DNA of 42,610 nucleotides from Caldisericum exile (GTDB lineage Bacteria > Caldisericota > Caldisericia > Caldisericales > Caldisericaceae), in contig DYKR01000003.1 in assembly GCA_020722505.1 (NCBI GenBank), positions 8,556 through 51,165 on the forward strand. The letters run 5' to 3'. Position 1 is the stretch's first letter. Every line of letters starts with the position of its first letter. Positions 16,701 to 26,311 of this stretch are shown here, piece after piece. A program made the translations under genes and the position numbers. Under the pieces are notes generated by a model. It was not told where the DNA came from. It made no database searches and saw only the letters and a program-made list of their open reading frames with translations.

Positions 16701-19133
16701 ATGGAAGAAATAACAAAAAGCAACAGAAAAAAGAAAAGATCAGTTTTTAAAGCCTTTATTTTAACTATAATCTCAACAGTTGCAATTATTGTGATTGTCG
16801 GGGGTATCCTTTTTGGTATCTACATTAGTAAAGCAAAACAAGAACTTCCAGATATCGAAATGTATTCATTATCACCAGAACAAGCATCCCAAATTTTTGA
16901 TTACAAAGGACAACTTATAACAAACGTCTATGCAACAGAAAATAGAATTTACGTTAGTTTAAAAGATATTTCACCAATTGCCGTAAAAGCAGTCCTTGCG
17001 CAGGAAGATAAAAGATTCTACGAACACGGAGCATTAGATTACAAAGGTATTGTAAGGGCAATCTTCGTCACAATAACAAGTGGAGGTCAAAGAATAGAAG
17101 GGGCAAGCACAATAACACAACAACTTGCAAGAACAATGTTTCTTTCTCTTGAAAGAACCATTGACAGAAAAATAAAGGAAGCCATTCTTGCAATAGAATT
17201 AGAAAAAAGATTTACCAAGGACCAGATTCTTGAAATGTATCTCAACCAGATTTATTTTGGATCTGGTGCATACGGCATAGAACAAGCATCGTTAACATAC
17301 TTTGGAAAACATGCTAAAGACCTTGATCTTGCTGGGTCTGCGATGTTAGCAGGTGTTATACAAGCTCCATCTGAATACAATCCCTATGCAAACTTTGAAT
17401 ACGCAAAACTTGCCCAAAAAGAAGTATTAGACAAAATGTTGTCGTATGGAATTATTACCCAGGAAGAGTATAATAAAGCAATTTCTGAGGAAATAAAATT
17501 ATCGAATAAAACAATTGAAAAAGATAATATGGGATATGTTATTGATTACGTAAAAGACTTTGTTGCAAATAAATTTGGAAGAACCATGCTCTACGCAGGT
17601 GGCTTAAAAATCTACACAACCATAATACCAGAGTTACAGAAGGCAGCAACACAAGCAATTGATAAAGTTCTAACAAAGGCAGAAAACGATGGAGTATTTC
17701 CTAAGAACAAAAAAGATTCAAAAGGGGTAATTCAACCTCAGGCAGCTCTTACTGCAGTCGATGCAAACACTGGGGCAATACTTGCAATGGTTGGGGGAAG
17801 GGACTACGACAACACAAAATTCAATAGGACGGTTGCACTAAAACAACCTGGTTCTTCTTTTAAAATATTTGACTATACTACAGCAATACTGTATGGATCT
17901 TTAACTCCTTCGGATATAATTCTATCCGAAAACTACTCGGTTCACAACTGGACGCCTCACGAATGGGAAGGTAAATATTTTGGTTATCTAAGCGTAAGAG
18001 AAGCATTAAACCAATCTTCAAATGTCTGCGCTGTAAAAACAGCCTTAACTGTAGGACTTGACAGAGTAATACTAACTGCAAGAAAATTTGGTATAACTAC
18101 ACCTCTTCAACCATTCCCCTCTATTGCAATTGGAAGTTTTGAAATAAAACAACTTGAAATGGCAAACGCCTATGCAACTTTAGGAAACGGTGGTATATAC
18201 CATGAACCTTACATAGTTAGTAAAATTGTCTCTTCGGATGGAAGAATCCTCTACGAGCATAAAGACGATTCATACAGAGCTATCCCAGAAGATGTTGCAT
18301 ACATAATGAACAATATCTTTAGCTACGTAATGGCACATAAGGTAAACGCAAAGATCACAGGATTACCATCTGGTGGAAAGACAGGTAGCACAGATAACTG
18401 GAAAGATGCGTGGTTTGATGGATATACACCAAATATTTCTGTAAGCGTATGGGTTGGTCCAGATTCTGAAGAAGTAACCTTTCCTGACGTTTTCAATGCA
18501 GGTGCAAGATTCCCTGCAATGATATGGAAAAAATTCATGTATACTGCAATGAATTACTTTCCAAAAAATGATTTTCCAAAACCTTCTAATTTGACTTTAT
18601 TTAACGCATATAACAATACGGGATACCTAACAAAATTACCATCCGATGGGAAAAACATTATTAAATACGCATATCACGATGGTTTTGTTCCCCCTTACGA
18701 TATAAGAGATATAGGATTTGTTACAGTGAGAGTTGTTAAAGATTCAGGTTTACTTGCTCCCCCAAGCTGTCCTATTGACCTAACCGAGGAGAGAACTTAC
18801 ATAAAAGGAACAGAACCTACCGAGTATGACCCACGTTATCCACTAAATACTCAAAATATTACAATACTTACAGATAAAGATAGTTACATAGTTGGTGAAC
18901 CGATAACAATAACTGTTGACGTAAGTTCGTTTGATTTGAATAACAACAAATTCGACTTAATTGTTGATGGAATACCAATAACAAATCTTACATCGACTCA
19001 ATACGGAGTATTTAAATATTCACTACTTGCTTTAAAGATTGGCACTGTAAAAGTTGAAGCATACTTAAGAGATCCACTCGGTAATACTATTGCGTATGGT
19101 GCAAAAGAAATTGAAGTAAAACAAACACCATAA
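16701..19133 (+). CDS. Bifunctional penicillin-binding protein 1A (GT51 + transpeptidase)
   Basis: Class A PBP that polymerises lipid II and crosslinks peptides outside the membrane; 810 aa. One membrane helix (about residues 17-42) precedes the GT51 domain, with catalytic E102 in [11 protein letters not shown] and [12 protein letters not shown] at 133-144. The transpeptidase holds S385-S-F-K388 (SxxK), SSN at 439-441 and KTG at 560-562. After about residue 720 there is an Ig-like or Fn3-like tail ending in IEVKQTP, a common addition in monoderm-type PBPs. A region with [17 protein letters not shown] before it matches the PBP1A linker that often carries a cysteine pair. Start supported by AAAGGAG upstream. 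Confidence 0.95.
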   Translation: MEEITKSNRKKKRSVFKAFILTIISTVAIIVIVGGILFGIYISKAKQELPDIEMYSLSPEQASQIFDYKGQLITNVYATENRIYVSLKDISPIAVKAVLAQEDKRFYEHGALDYKGIVRAIFVTITSGGQRIEGASTITQQLARTMFLSLERTIDRKIKEAILAIELEKRFTKDQILEMYLNQIYFGSGAYGIEQASLTYFGKHAKDLDLAGSAMLAGVIQAPSEYNPYANFEYAKLAQKEVLDKMLSYGIITQEEYNKAISEEIKLSNKTIEKDNMGYVIDYVKDFVANKFGRTMLYAGGLKIYTTIIPELQKAATQAIDKVLTKAENDGVFPKNKKDSKGVIQPQAALTAVDANTGAILAMVGGRDYDNTKFNRTVALKQPGSSFKIFDYTTAILYGSLTPSDIILSENYSVHNWTPHEWEGKYFGYLSVREALNQSSNVCAVKTALTVGLDRVILTARKFGITTPLQPFPSIAIGSFEIKQLEMANAYATLGNGGIYHEPYIVSKIVSSDGRILYEHKDDSYRAIPEDVAYIMNNIFSYVMAHKVNAKITGLPSGGKTGSTDNWKDAWFDGYTPNISVSVWVGPDSEEVTFPDVFNAGARFPAMIWKKFMYTAMNYFPKNDFPKPSNLTLFNAYNNTGYLTKLPSDGKNIIKYAYHDGFVPPYDIRDIGFVTVRVVKDSGLLAPPSCPIDLTEERTYIKGTEPTEYDPRYPLNTQNITILTDKDSYIVGEPITITVDVSSFDLNNNKFDLIVDGIPITNLTSTQYGVFKYSLLALKIGTVKVEAYLRDPLGNTIAYGAKEIEVKQTP

Positions 19134-19147
19134 TAAGGAGATGGCAT

Positions 19148-20422
19148 ATGTTAGACCCAAATTTAATAAGATCAAACCCCGAAAAGGTTAAAAAAGGTAT
19201 AGCAAGTAAAGGTGCAGATCCAACGTTGGTTGACCAATTCCTTGAGATAGATAAAAAAAGAAGAGAGGTTATTGTAACTGTTGATGACCTAAGGCATAAA
19301 AGAAAAGAACTTTCCCAAACAATTGGAAAACTAATAAAAGAATCAAAAAATCCCGAGGAAATTAAAGAAGAAGTAAGAAAAATTGGAGATTTAATAAGTG
19401 AAAAAGAAAAAGAACTTGAAGTTCTTAACAAAGAATTTGAAGAAATACTTTTAAGCATACCCAACCTACCACATGAATCAGTGCCAGTAGGAAAAGATGA
19501 AACAGAAAACGTTGTATTGAGAAAAGAAGGTTCAATTAGAGAATTTAAATTTAAGCCAAAACCCCATTGGGAAATTGGAGAATATCTTGATATTATAGAT
19601 TTTAAAAGGGCAACAAAAATCTCTGGTTCAAGATTCTATGTGTTAAAAGGTTTAGGAGCAAAACTTGAAAGAGCACTTATATCTTTTATGATTGACTTCC
19701 ATGTAGAGAAACACGGATACAAAGAAATTTTTCCACCTGTGCTTATTAATAGGGCATCTATGATTGGCACTGGGCAACTTCCAAAATTTGCTGAAGATAT
19801 GTACAAGATAGAAGGAGAAGATCTCTACCTTGATCCAACAGCAGAAGTGCCTGTAACAAATCTACATAGGGATGAAATTCTTTCTGAAGACGACCTTCCT
19901 ATAAAATATGTTGCATACACTCCTTGTTTTAGAAAGGAAGCAGGGGCAGCAGGAAAAGATACAAGAGGAATAATAAGAGTTCACCAGTTTAATAAAGTTG
20001 AAATGGTAAGATTCACAAAGAGCGAAGACTCATATGAACACCTATACGAATTACTTGATAATGCAGAGGATATATTAAGAGCGCTAAAACTTCCTTATCA
20101 AATCAAGATGATGTGCACAGGAGATTTGGGCTTTACGGCAGCAATGAAGTTTGACCCAGAAGTATACATGCCAGCACAAGAAAAATATGTAGAGATATCT
20201 TCCGTAAGTAATTTTGAAGATTTTCAGGCAAGAAGAGCAAACATAAGATACAGAACTAAAACAAATGAGTTAAAATATGTCCATACATTAAATGGCTCTG
20301 GGCTTGCAGTTGGAAGAACGATGGCTGCAATACTTGAGAATTACCAAAATGAAGATGGAAGTGTTTCAGTCCCAGAGGTATTGCAAAAATATATAGGAAT
20401 TGATAAAATAGTAAAGGCATAA
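19148..20422 (+). CDS. serS: Seryl-tRNA synthetase
   Basis: Class II synthetase charging tRNASer; 424 aa, standard bacterial length. The N-terminal antiparallel coiled coil (about residues 30-105) is the arm that grips the long variable loop of tRNASer. Motif 2 is [20 protein letters not shown] with FNKVEM after it, and motif 3 contains [24 protein letters not shown] precedes the ATG. Its own substrate tRNASer(TGA) gene starts eight bases after the stop. Confidence 0.97.
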   Translation: MLDPNLIRSNPEKVKKGIASKGADPTLVDQFLEIDKKRREVIVTVDDLRHKRKELSQTIGKLIKESKNPEEIKEEVRKIGDLISEKEKELEVLNKEFEEILLSIPNLPHESVPVGKDETENVVLRKEGSIREFKFKPKPHWEIGEYLDIIDFKRATKISGSRFYVLKGLGAKLERALISFMIDFHVEKHGYKEIFPPVLINRASMIGTGQLPKFAEDMYKIEGEDLYLDPTAEVPVTNLHRDEILSEDDLPIKYVAYTPCFRKEAGAAGKDTRGIIRVHQFNKVEMVRFTKSEDSYEHLYELLDNAEDILRALKLPYQIKMMCTGDLGFTAAMKFDPEVYMPAQEKYVEISSVSNFEDFQARRANIRYRTKTNELKYVHTLNGSGLAVGRTMAAILENYQNEDGSVSVPEVLQKYIGIDKIVKA

Positions 20423-20430
20423 AAAAAGCC

Positions 20431-20517
20431 GGAGGGGTGGCCGAGTGGACGATGGCACCGCACTTGAAATGCGGCAGACGATGAGTCTCGTAGGTTCGAA
20501 TCCTATCCCCTCCGCCA
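20431..20517 (+). tRNA. tRNA-Ser(TGA)
   Basis: Acceptor stem GGAGGGG pairs with CCCCTCC, the D-arm GGCCGAGTGG is present, the anticodon stem CCGCA/TGCGG encloses loop CTTGAAA with anticodon TGA at 20465-20467, and there is a long variable arm (ACGA..TCGT) and a T-loop GGTTCGAATCC. CCA is encoded. The class II long variable arm agrees with serine. It sits between serS and the next gene, whose ATG is ten bases past the CCA. Confidence 0.97.
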
Positions 20518-20527
20518 TCTTTGGAAA

Positions 20528-21718
20528 ATGTTTATAGATTCATTAGAAGAAATAAAAGAAAATTCAACTTTAGAAGGTTTAATTACACCCATCTATGACG
20601 GTCTTAATATTTCAAATATAGGGAGTTTAATATTAGACAATTTTCATATAGAGAATAATTTTGAAAAACTAAAACCATTTAAAGATCTTACAATTCCTAA
20701 AAAAAATAAAGTCTTACTTTTACTGATTGATGCTCTGGGGTATAACCTACTTAACTTTGCACTCAATAAATCAAAAATATCTACGTTAAAACATATTTTA
20801 GATAAAGGTATGTTTACTGTGCTTACCTCAACATTTCCTTCCACAACCTCCACTGCACTTCCATCAATCTATTCAGTTAGTGATCCTTCAATACATGGAG
20901 TAATGGGCTTTAGATTCTATGCAAAAGAATTTGGCAACATAATAAATCCTCTTTTCCAAACTTTATCAGTTAACAAAAACTGTTCCATCAAATATGAACC
21001 AAATTGGCTTATTCCCATAAAAACACTTTTTGAAATATTAAAAGATAACAATATCCCTAATTTTTCGATAGTTAGATCAGACTACCTGCAAAGTGCTTTC
21101 GATAAGGCAGTATACAGAGGTAGTGAAGAAATAGGATATTTAACTTACTCGGATATGATAGAACAAGTTAAGAGTTTACTTACACTTGATGTTGCCTTTA
21201 TAAATGTTTACCTGTGGAGTATAGATGCTTTATCCCATAGATTTGGTCCATTTTCTAAGGTGGTCCTAAATGAATTAGAAATCATCGACTTCCTTTTGGG
21301 AGAAATCTTAAAGGAAGTTGATGATGATACACTTCTTCTAATTACAGCAGATCACGGACAAATAGATACAACTAATAATGAGGTTATAGAATTAGAAGGA
21401 TTTGAAGAATCTAAAAGTATCATCTTCCCAATAACGGATGTTAGAGCTCCTTATATTACATTAAAAGAAAGCGCTTTAAAGAATACACTTGGTGCATTAA
21501 CAAATATTAAAGTTTTAACGAAAGAAGAGGCGTTCAATTTAAACTTATTTGGTAAGAAGAGAATTTTTGAAGAAAGAGTTGGTGATCTTGTAATCGTCAT
21601 TAAAGACGGGAGTGCAATTTCATACCTTTCAGATAAAAAAGAATTGGAACTAATCGGAAAACACGGAAACCTCACAAGTGACGAAATGCTTGTGCCGTTT
21701 ATTCTCTATTATAAATAG
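20528..21718 (+). CDS. Alkaline-phosphatase-superfamily phosphodiesterase / nucleotide pyrophosphatase-like protein
   Basis: 396 aa. Superfamily metal ligands and nucleophile can be traced: D in LLIDALGYN, Thr in STFPSTTSTALPSIYS, D and H in SIDALSHRFGP, D and H in TADHGQID and H in GKHGN. This is the type I phosphodiesterase (PF01663) order. There is no signal peptide, so it is predicted to be cytoplasmic. The ATG lies ten bases after the tRNASer CCA with TTTGGAAA as its only weak ribosome site. Its 3' end overlaps that of the convergent EamA gene by 20 bases. Natural substrate is unknown. Confidence 0.8.
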   Translation: MFIDSLEEIKENSTLEGLITPIYDGLNISNIGSLILDNFHIENNFEKLKPFKDLTIPKKNKVLLLLIDALGYNLLNFALNKSKISTLKHILDKGMFTVLTSTFPSTTSTALPSIYSVSDPSIHGVMGFRFYAKEFGNIINPLFQTLSVNKNCSIKYEPNWLIPIKTLFEILKDNNIPNFSIVRSDYLQSAFDKAVYRGSEEIGYLTYSDMIEQVKSLLTLDVAFINVYLWSIDALSHRFGPFSKVVLNELEIIDFLLGEILKEVDDDTLLLITADHGQIDTTNNEVIELEGFEESKSIIFPITDVRAPYITLKESALKNTLGALTNIKVLTKEEAFNLNLFGKKRIFEERVGDLVIVIKDGSAISYLSDKKELELIGKHGNLTSDEMLVPFILYYK

Positions 21719-22562
21719 CAATAATTACCATAGAAGCAATAATAAGAAAAGCTCCTATTATTCCTTTTAAGTTCAAAACTTCTCTAAAAATAATAAAAGA
21801 AAACAAATAGGCAAAAACAGGTTCAAGCACAAATATAAGAGACGCTTCAGTTGAATCAATGTATCTTAAAGAAACTGATTCTGCTTGGAGTGCTAAAAAG
21901 CTTGCAAAGATACCAAGAAAGGCAACTGATAAAATCAAAGTTAAATTTAGTAAAACTGGAGGATTAAAAACCACAAAAGGTATTGTAAATAAAAAGGCAA
22001 CTAAAATTTCAAAAGAAGTTACAAAAAGAGGTTCTATGTTTTTAACTAACAATTCTAATAAGACTATTTGAAAGGCAAATGTAACTGCACATAAAAGTGT
22101 CAACAAATCTCCAATATTTTAAACTTGCAAGGCTTCTTAGATCAATATTGGAAAGAAAAAGCAAATCGATTAAAGAAAGGATTAATGAAATAATATAATG
22201 CAATTTTATGCGTTCTTTTAAGAAAAGTGTTGCAAGTATGGGAGTAAATACAATGTAAAGCCCTGTTATAAAGGCGCTTTTAGTAGGAGTAGTATAACGT
22301 AGTCCTACAGTTTGAAATACAAAAGCAATATATAAAGAAAGTCCTAATAAAGAAAGATGAAAAACATTTTTTCAATTTTTAAGGTATTTTCTTCCTCTAA
22401 ATACAAAAATATACCTATTAAAGAGGCAAATAAGAACCTTAAAAATAAAAGTTGAAATTCACTCAAGTAATTAAGAATATACTTAACAAGAGGGAATGTT
22501 ATACCCCAAATCAATGTAGCAATTATTAGAAACATTAACGCTAAAACTTTTCTAATTGCCAT
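21699..22562 (-). pseudogene. EamA/DMT family transporter, interrupted by two frameshifts
   Basis: Three consecutive reading-frame pieces together make one ten-helix EamA permease. Piece 1 (22562 to about 22370) begins MAIRKVLALM with IWGITFPLVKY. Piece 2 (about 22370-22118) reads GLSLYIAFVFQTVGLRYTT and FITGLYIVFTPILA, classic EamA text. Piece 3 (about 22118-21699) contains LLCAVTFAFQ and DSTEASLIFVLEPVFAYL. The first shift coincides with a six-T run at 22367-22372; the second is near 22118, where AAAATATTGGAG appears in place of an expected AAAATTGGAG. No other damage is seen, so it is either a recent pseudogene or an assembly error. AAGGGA precedes the start. Confidence 0.8.
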
Positions 22563-22577
22563 TGTATAAATCCCTTT

Positions 22578-23303
22578 TCAAGCAAGCATTTTTGTTAACA
22601 TCAGTGCATTGTCAACTGCATATCCAAAAAAATCGTTATTAAAATAAACGTAAACAGAATAACCTTTAGCACATAATTCCATGATGTAAGATTTCCAAGA
22701 CTCAAGCTCTTCTTTAGAATAGGAAGATGCGTAAAGTTCTTTTGGACCGTGTAATCTTATATAAACAATACTTGATGTTTCAGTCTTTAAAAAAGGATAG
22801 TTATCGCCATGGGTAATTACAAAAGCAACATTAAATTCTTTTAAGATACTAAAGGTAAAATCATTGAGCCAAGTTTTATGCCTAAATTCAATTGCAAATG
22901 AAAATTCTTTAGGAAGCTTTACAAAAAAATCTTTAAGAAGTTCTGTATCAAACTTTAAAGAAGGTGGTAGTTGAATTAAAATTACTCCCAAATTATCTTT
23001 AACAAAAGAAACACTTTCGAAAAATTTACTCAACTCATCTTCAACGTTTTTCAATCTCTTCATATGGGTGATAATTCTTGGCATTTTTAAACTTACTTTA
23101 AAATCTTCTTTTAGCTTGTTTTTAAGAGATTTCATTGTGCTAGGCTTTGGCATATGATAAAAAGTTGAATTTATCTCAACTGTATTAAAAAATTGTTGAT
23201 AATACAAAAGAAAGTCTTTACTATTTATTTCTGGAGGATAAAATTTACCTATCCAACCAGAATAAAAATACCCAGAAGTTCCTATGTAAATTCTCTTTTC
23301 CAT
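22578..23303 (-). CDS. DUF72 family protein
   Basis: 241 aa, TIM-barrel-like family with no settled function. Family text seen: YIGTSGYFYSGWIGKFYPP at the start, YYQQFFNTVEINSTFYHMP, FKVSLKMPRIITHMKRL, ILIQLPPSLKF, FAIEFRHKTWL and YIRLHGPKELYASSYS, with VYVYFNNDFFGYAVDNA at the end. The start is set at ATG 23303, where family members begin; AGGAG is 13 bases upstream. The frame extends 19 codons further without support. It is followed by EamA 15 bases later. Confidence 0.88.
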   Translation of the reverse strand: MEKRIYIGTSGYFYSGWIGKFYPPEINSKDFLLYYQQFFNTVEINSTFYHMPKPSTMKSLKNKLKEDFKVSLKMPRIITHMKRLKNVEDELSKFFESVSFVKDNLGVILIQLPPSLKFDTELLKDFFVKLPKEFSFAIEFRHKTWLNDFTFSILKEFNVAFVITHGDNYPFLKTETSSIVYIRLHGPKELYASSYSKEELESWKSYIMELCAKGYSVYVYFNNDFFGYAVDNALMLTKMLA

Positions 23304-23360
23304 AATATTAACATTGCTCCTAATAAAATAAGCAAAACTATCTAAAAAATATAATAACAC

Positions 23361-23563
23361 ATATTTATTGTAGAGGATAGAAGGATATATTCAGGAAATG
23401 ATACAAGATCTAAGAAGAAGCACACTTTGGACATTCTAAAGGAACATCTGTCCAATCGGTCATTCCGAGCACTTAAGGTCCCTATGCCATTATAACGAAG
23501 TGTATTTTGCCTTTACGGTGTCATTCCGATTTAAGCGAAGGATCTTGCTTTTAAAAGGATTTT
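23361..23563. repeat. Intergenic copies of the dispersed TCATTCCGA repeat
   Basis: This gap carries GGTCATTCCGAGCACTTAAGG (around 23457-23477) and a longer unit GGTGTCATTCCGATTTAAG followed by CGAAGGATCTTGC (23518-23550). The 23 bases at 23506-23528 equal 2923-2945 in opposite orientation with one mismatch. No coding frame is evident. Confidence 0.55.
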
Positions 23564-24907
23564 TTAAAGTATTACAAGAGTTGCAATGTCTGCAACATTT
23601 GTGCCTGTTGGACCTGTAATAATGGCATCTTTTAATATATTAAAGAACGTAAAAGAGTCGTTTCTATTTAAGAAATCATCAACATCAAGATTAAGTTTGT
23701 TTGCTCTTTTTAAAGTTTCTGAATCTGCAATAGCACCACAAGCAGGACTTACGCCATCAATTCCATCTGTTCCGATTGAGGAGAAAACAAATCGAGTTCC
23801 TTTAAGTAGCTTTGCCATATGCAAGGTTAACTCAGAATTCCTCCCTCCAATACCTTTGCCTTTTACAATGACAGTTGTCTCTCCACCAAAAACGACGGCA
23901 ACAGGCTTATTAAGAGAAATTTCACCTTTTGATACTGATTTACCGATACCTGCCATCACCTTTGCAACCTCAGAAGCAAGACCTTCAATAGAAGAACCAA
24001 GAAAAAATACAGTGTATCCACTCTCTTCAAAATACTTTTTAAGAACTTTTAATGCAATAGAATTGCTTGCTACAAGAACATTCTGGAAATTTGCTTCAAT
24101 TTTTTCGTTTTCCTTAAGAGTCTCTTCAATCAAACCATCAATACCCTTTTTAAATATTAAGGGAACATCATCAAATTCGTCTAATAAATTGTATTTTTCA
24201 AGAACTCTATAGGCATCCAAAAAGGTGGATGAATCAAAATATGTTGGCCCTGAAGCAATTACATCTAAAGGGTCAGATACAACATCAGAAATGATAAGAG
24301 AAACTACCGTGCCCTTTATTCTTTTGAGAAGTTTTCCTCCTTTAATCTTTGATAGATGTTTCCTTACTGCATTTAATTCGTTAATATTTGCTCCTCTTTT
24401 AAGTAACTCTTTAGTTAGGTTTTGCAATCTTTCAAGAGAAATAAAAGATGATTCAACTAAAGCAGAACCACCACCCGAAATAAGAACAAAAGTTAAATCA
24501 TTAAAGTCAGTAGAATCAGCAATTTTTAAAATTTCTTCACCTGCTTTAAAACTATTCTCATCGGGTATGGGATGCCCTCCTTTTATATACTTAACAACCT
24601 TATGAATAAAGTTATTTTCTTCTACCCCTACAACAATACCTTCATCTACATCGACAACTGATAAAATTGCTTCTGCCATTTTTATGCTTGCTTTTCCAAA
24701 GGCAATAAGTCTAATTTTTTTAAAAGCATTTAAATCGTAGTTCTTACCATCTAAATTCAAGAAAGAACCCTTGACCTTCAAAGTATTTATTACACTTTTG
24801 TAGGGGTTAACAGCCTCTAAAGTTAACTCAAAGCCTGACAGGACGTCTTTACGAACCTCATTTAAAGATTGATCCTCTGAATTTAAAAGGTTTTCTATTT
24901 TTATCAC
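23564..24907 (-). CDS. Glycerate 2-kinase (MOFRL family)
   Basis: ATP-dependent kinase giving 2-phosphoglycerate, feeding lower glycolysis from glycerate; 447 aa. The N-terminal DUF4147 domain has LIAFGKASIKMAEA and GGHPIPDENSF (residues about 68-125) and the LISGGGSALVESSF loop; the C-terminal MOFRL domain has VVFGGETTVIVKGKGIGGRN and FSSIGTDGIDGVSPACGAIAD, ending GPTGTNVADIATLVIL. Start is GTG 24907 preceded by AGGAGG at six bases. On its own strand a TATAAT box lies at 24930-24935 with TTGCCT at 24955-24960 (19-bp spacing). Confidence 0.92.
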   Translation of the reverse strand: MIKIENLLNSEDQSLNEVRKDVLSGFELTLEAVNPYKSVINTLKVKGSFLNLDGKNYDLNAFKKIRLIAFGKASIKMAEAILSVVDVDEGIVVGVEENNFIHKVVKYIKGGHPIPDENSFKAGEEILKIADSTDFNDLTFVLISGGGSALVESSFISLERLQNLTKELLKRGANINELNAVRKHLSKIKGGKLLKRIKGTVVSLIISDVVSDPLDVIASGPTYFDSSTFLDAYRVLEKYNLLDEFDDVPLIFKKGIDGLIEETLKENEKIEANFQNVLVASNSIALKVLKKYFEESGYTVFFLGSSIEGLASEVAKVMAGIGKSVSKGEISLNKPVAVVFGGETTVIVKGKGIGGRNSELTLHMAKLLKGTRFVFSSIGTDGIDGVSPACGAIADSETLKRANKLNLDVDDFLNRNDSFTFFNILKDAIITGPTGTNVADIATLVIL

Positions 24908-25219
24908 ATAAACCTCCTATCGTATATTTATTATAATAGTCATTTTGTAATTTAAGGCAATAAAAACACACTTTTACAAAAAATGCTTAGATATTCAACC
25001 CAGGAGCTTGTTAAAAAATTCATAAACAATTTTTAATGCTTTTAAAAGAAATTCTCAAAGTTAAATTTGTAACTTTAAAACCATTAGAAGTATAATGATT
25101 TATGAATAAAACTAAAAAATAGTGCATATATTTGTGAATTTAAAAACAATTTGCTTTTATTTTTCACTTAAAAGTGATAAAATAGATTAAAGATAATTTG
25201 GATGAATAGGAGCGTAAAA
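24908..25219. promoter_or_regulatory. Divergent control region of glycerate kinase and the redox cluster
   Basis: About 310 bases without a gene. The left end holds the glycerate kinase promoter. A 7-bp inverted repeat AAAGTTA/TAACTTT with 6-nt loop lies at 25057-25076. Near the right end is the palindrome TCACTTAAAAGTGA (25164-25177), abutting an extended -10 (TGATAAAAT, 25175-25183), a position fitting an operator. An imperfect direct repeat (ACAATTT..GCTTTTA) occurs around 25026-25043 and 25146-25159. All are pattern observations. Confidence 0.4.
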
Positions 25220-26302
25220 ATGGCAAGGTCAAAAACTAAAAAACAAAAAGAAAAAGAAATTGAAGAAAGAAAAAGAAAGCAATTTTTTGTCAAAGTTTTA
25301 ATTGCTTCAGTAATATTTGTATTGCTATTAACGGGCTTTTTTCTAATAAGACTAAGCCAAAAAAGAGCCACAATAAGTAAATATGCAACAGTCATTAGTA
25401 AAGAGGAAGTAAGGGAAAAAACTTTAGGCTTTAAAACATTAGTAACAAACCCACGCGTGCTTACTGACCCCTTACGGTTTGCCGATAATTTTGCCGCAGA
25501 AGACCTCCAAGATGAAAATGGAAAAGTTGTTGCACACGAAGCAATAATAATAATTGACAATCCTTCTTATAACTTAGATAAAGAAAATATTCCTTCAAAT
25601 GCTTCTATTCTACTTATTGTTGATACTAATCTCAATGTTCTTTCTATAACTCCATTTAACCCCACATACTTTGATTTAGGGATAGAATTTGATAAATACT
25701 TTGAATCTTACAAGCAAAAGAATGCCGAATTAATAATTAAACAAGTAGATGGCATTAACGTAGGGGACAGTAATACTGCGTTAGTTATTAAAAACAAAGT
25801 AAGAGAATCCTTAAGTCTTTTTTATATTGAGAAATACGGATTACAAAAATTCTCTTCCTTACAGGGAGGCGGATACATATTTGCAGAAAGAGGAGTAAAA
25901 GTGAATCCACTTTCTTTAAAAGATGTAAACGGAGTCACGTATAACCTTGATGAATTTAGAAATTATAAGTTAGTGATCATCGCAGGCAATCCTGATTGTG
26001 GTTCTTGTGTATCAAGTGTTTCAGAATTAGGTAAGGTCTTTAAGCAACAAGACTTATCCGATGTAAAATTTATAGTGCTTTCCTTTGGAGATACAAAAGA
26101 AGCTCTTGAGAAATTAACCAATGTTCTTCCTGACGGAACTATTGGAGTTATAGATAACAATAGAGAGATTGCAACACAACTTAAATTAAACATTTCACCA
26201 TACATTGCCCTTGTTGATAAAGATTTAACACTATACTTTAGAGGACCTGCAGAACCAAACAAAGATACGTTAGAGAATATAAAAGAATTTTTAACACATT
26301 AA
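25220..26302 (+). CDS. Membrane-anchored thioredoxin-fold protein with FMN-bind-like middle domain
   Basis: 360 aa. A strongly basic/acidic N-terminus (to residue 21) and one membrane helix (about 22-44) anchor it with the bulk outside. Residues about 100-205 (ILLIVDTNLNVLSITPFNP, then KQVDGINVGDSNTALVIKNKV) recall the FMN-bind fold of NosR/RnfG, but the usual SGAT flavin threonine is absent. From about 230 a TlpA/redoxin domain follows with active site NPDCGSC (C260, C263), cis-Pro region NISPYIALVDKD and a C-terminal helix. ATG 25220 has AATAGGAG upstream; an in-frame ATG six codons earlier lacks a ribosome site. First gene of the three-gene redox cluster. Confidence 0.75.
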   Translation: MARSKTKKQKEKEIEERKRKQFFVKVLIASVIFVLLLTGFFLIRLSQKRATISKYATVISKEEVREKTLGFKTLVTNPRVLTDPLRFADNFAAEDLQDENGKVVAHEAIIIIDNPSYNLDKENIPSNASILLIVDTNLNVLSITPFNPTYFDLGIEFDKYFESYKQKNAELIIKQVDGINVGDSNTALVIKNKVRESLSLFYIEKYGLQKFSSLQGGGYIFAERGVKVNPLSLKDVNGVTYNLDEFRNYKLVIIAGNPDCGSCVSSVSELGKVFKQQDLSDVKFIVLSFGDTKEALEKLTNVLPDGTIGVIDNNREIATQLKLNISPYIALVDKDLTLYFRGPAEPNKDTLENIKEFLTH

Positions 26303-26311
26303 GGAGGAGTT

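Noticed and set aside
23586-24605. Two long plus-strand ORFs of 208 and 126 codons
   Set aside because: Both lie opposite the glycerate kinase gene, which has all its motifs; composition is that of a reversed frame.
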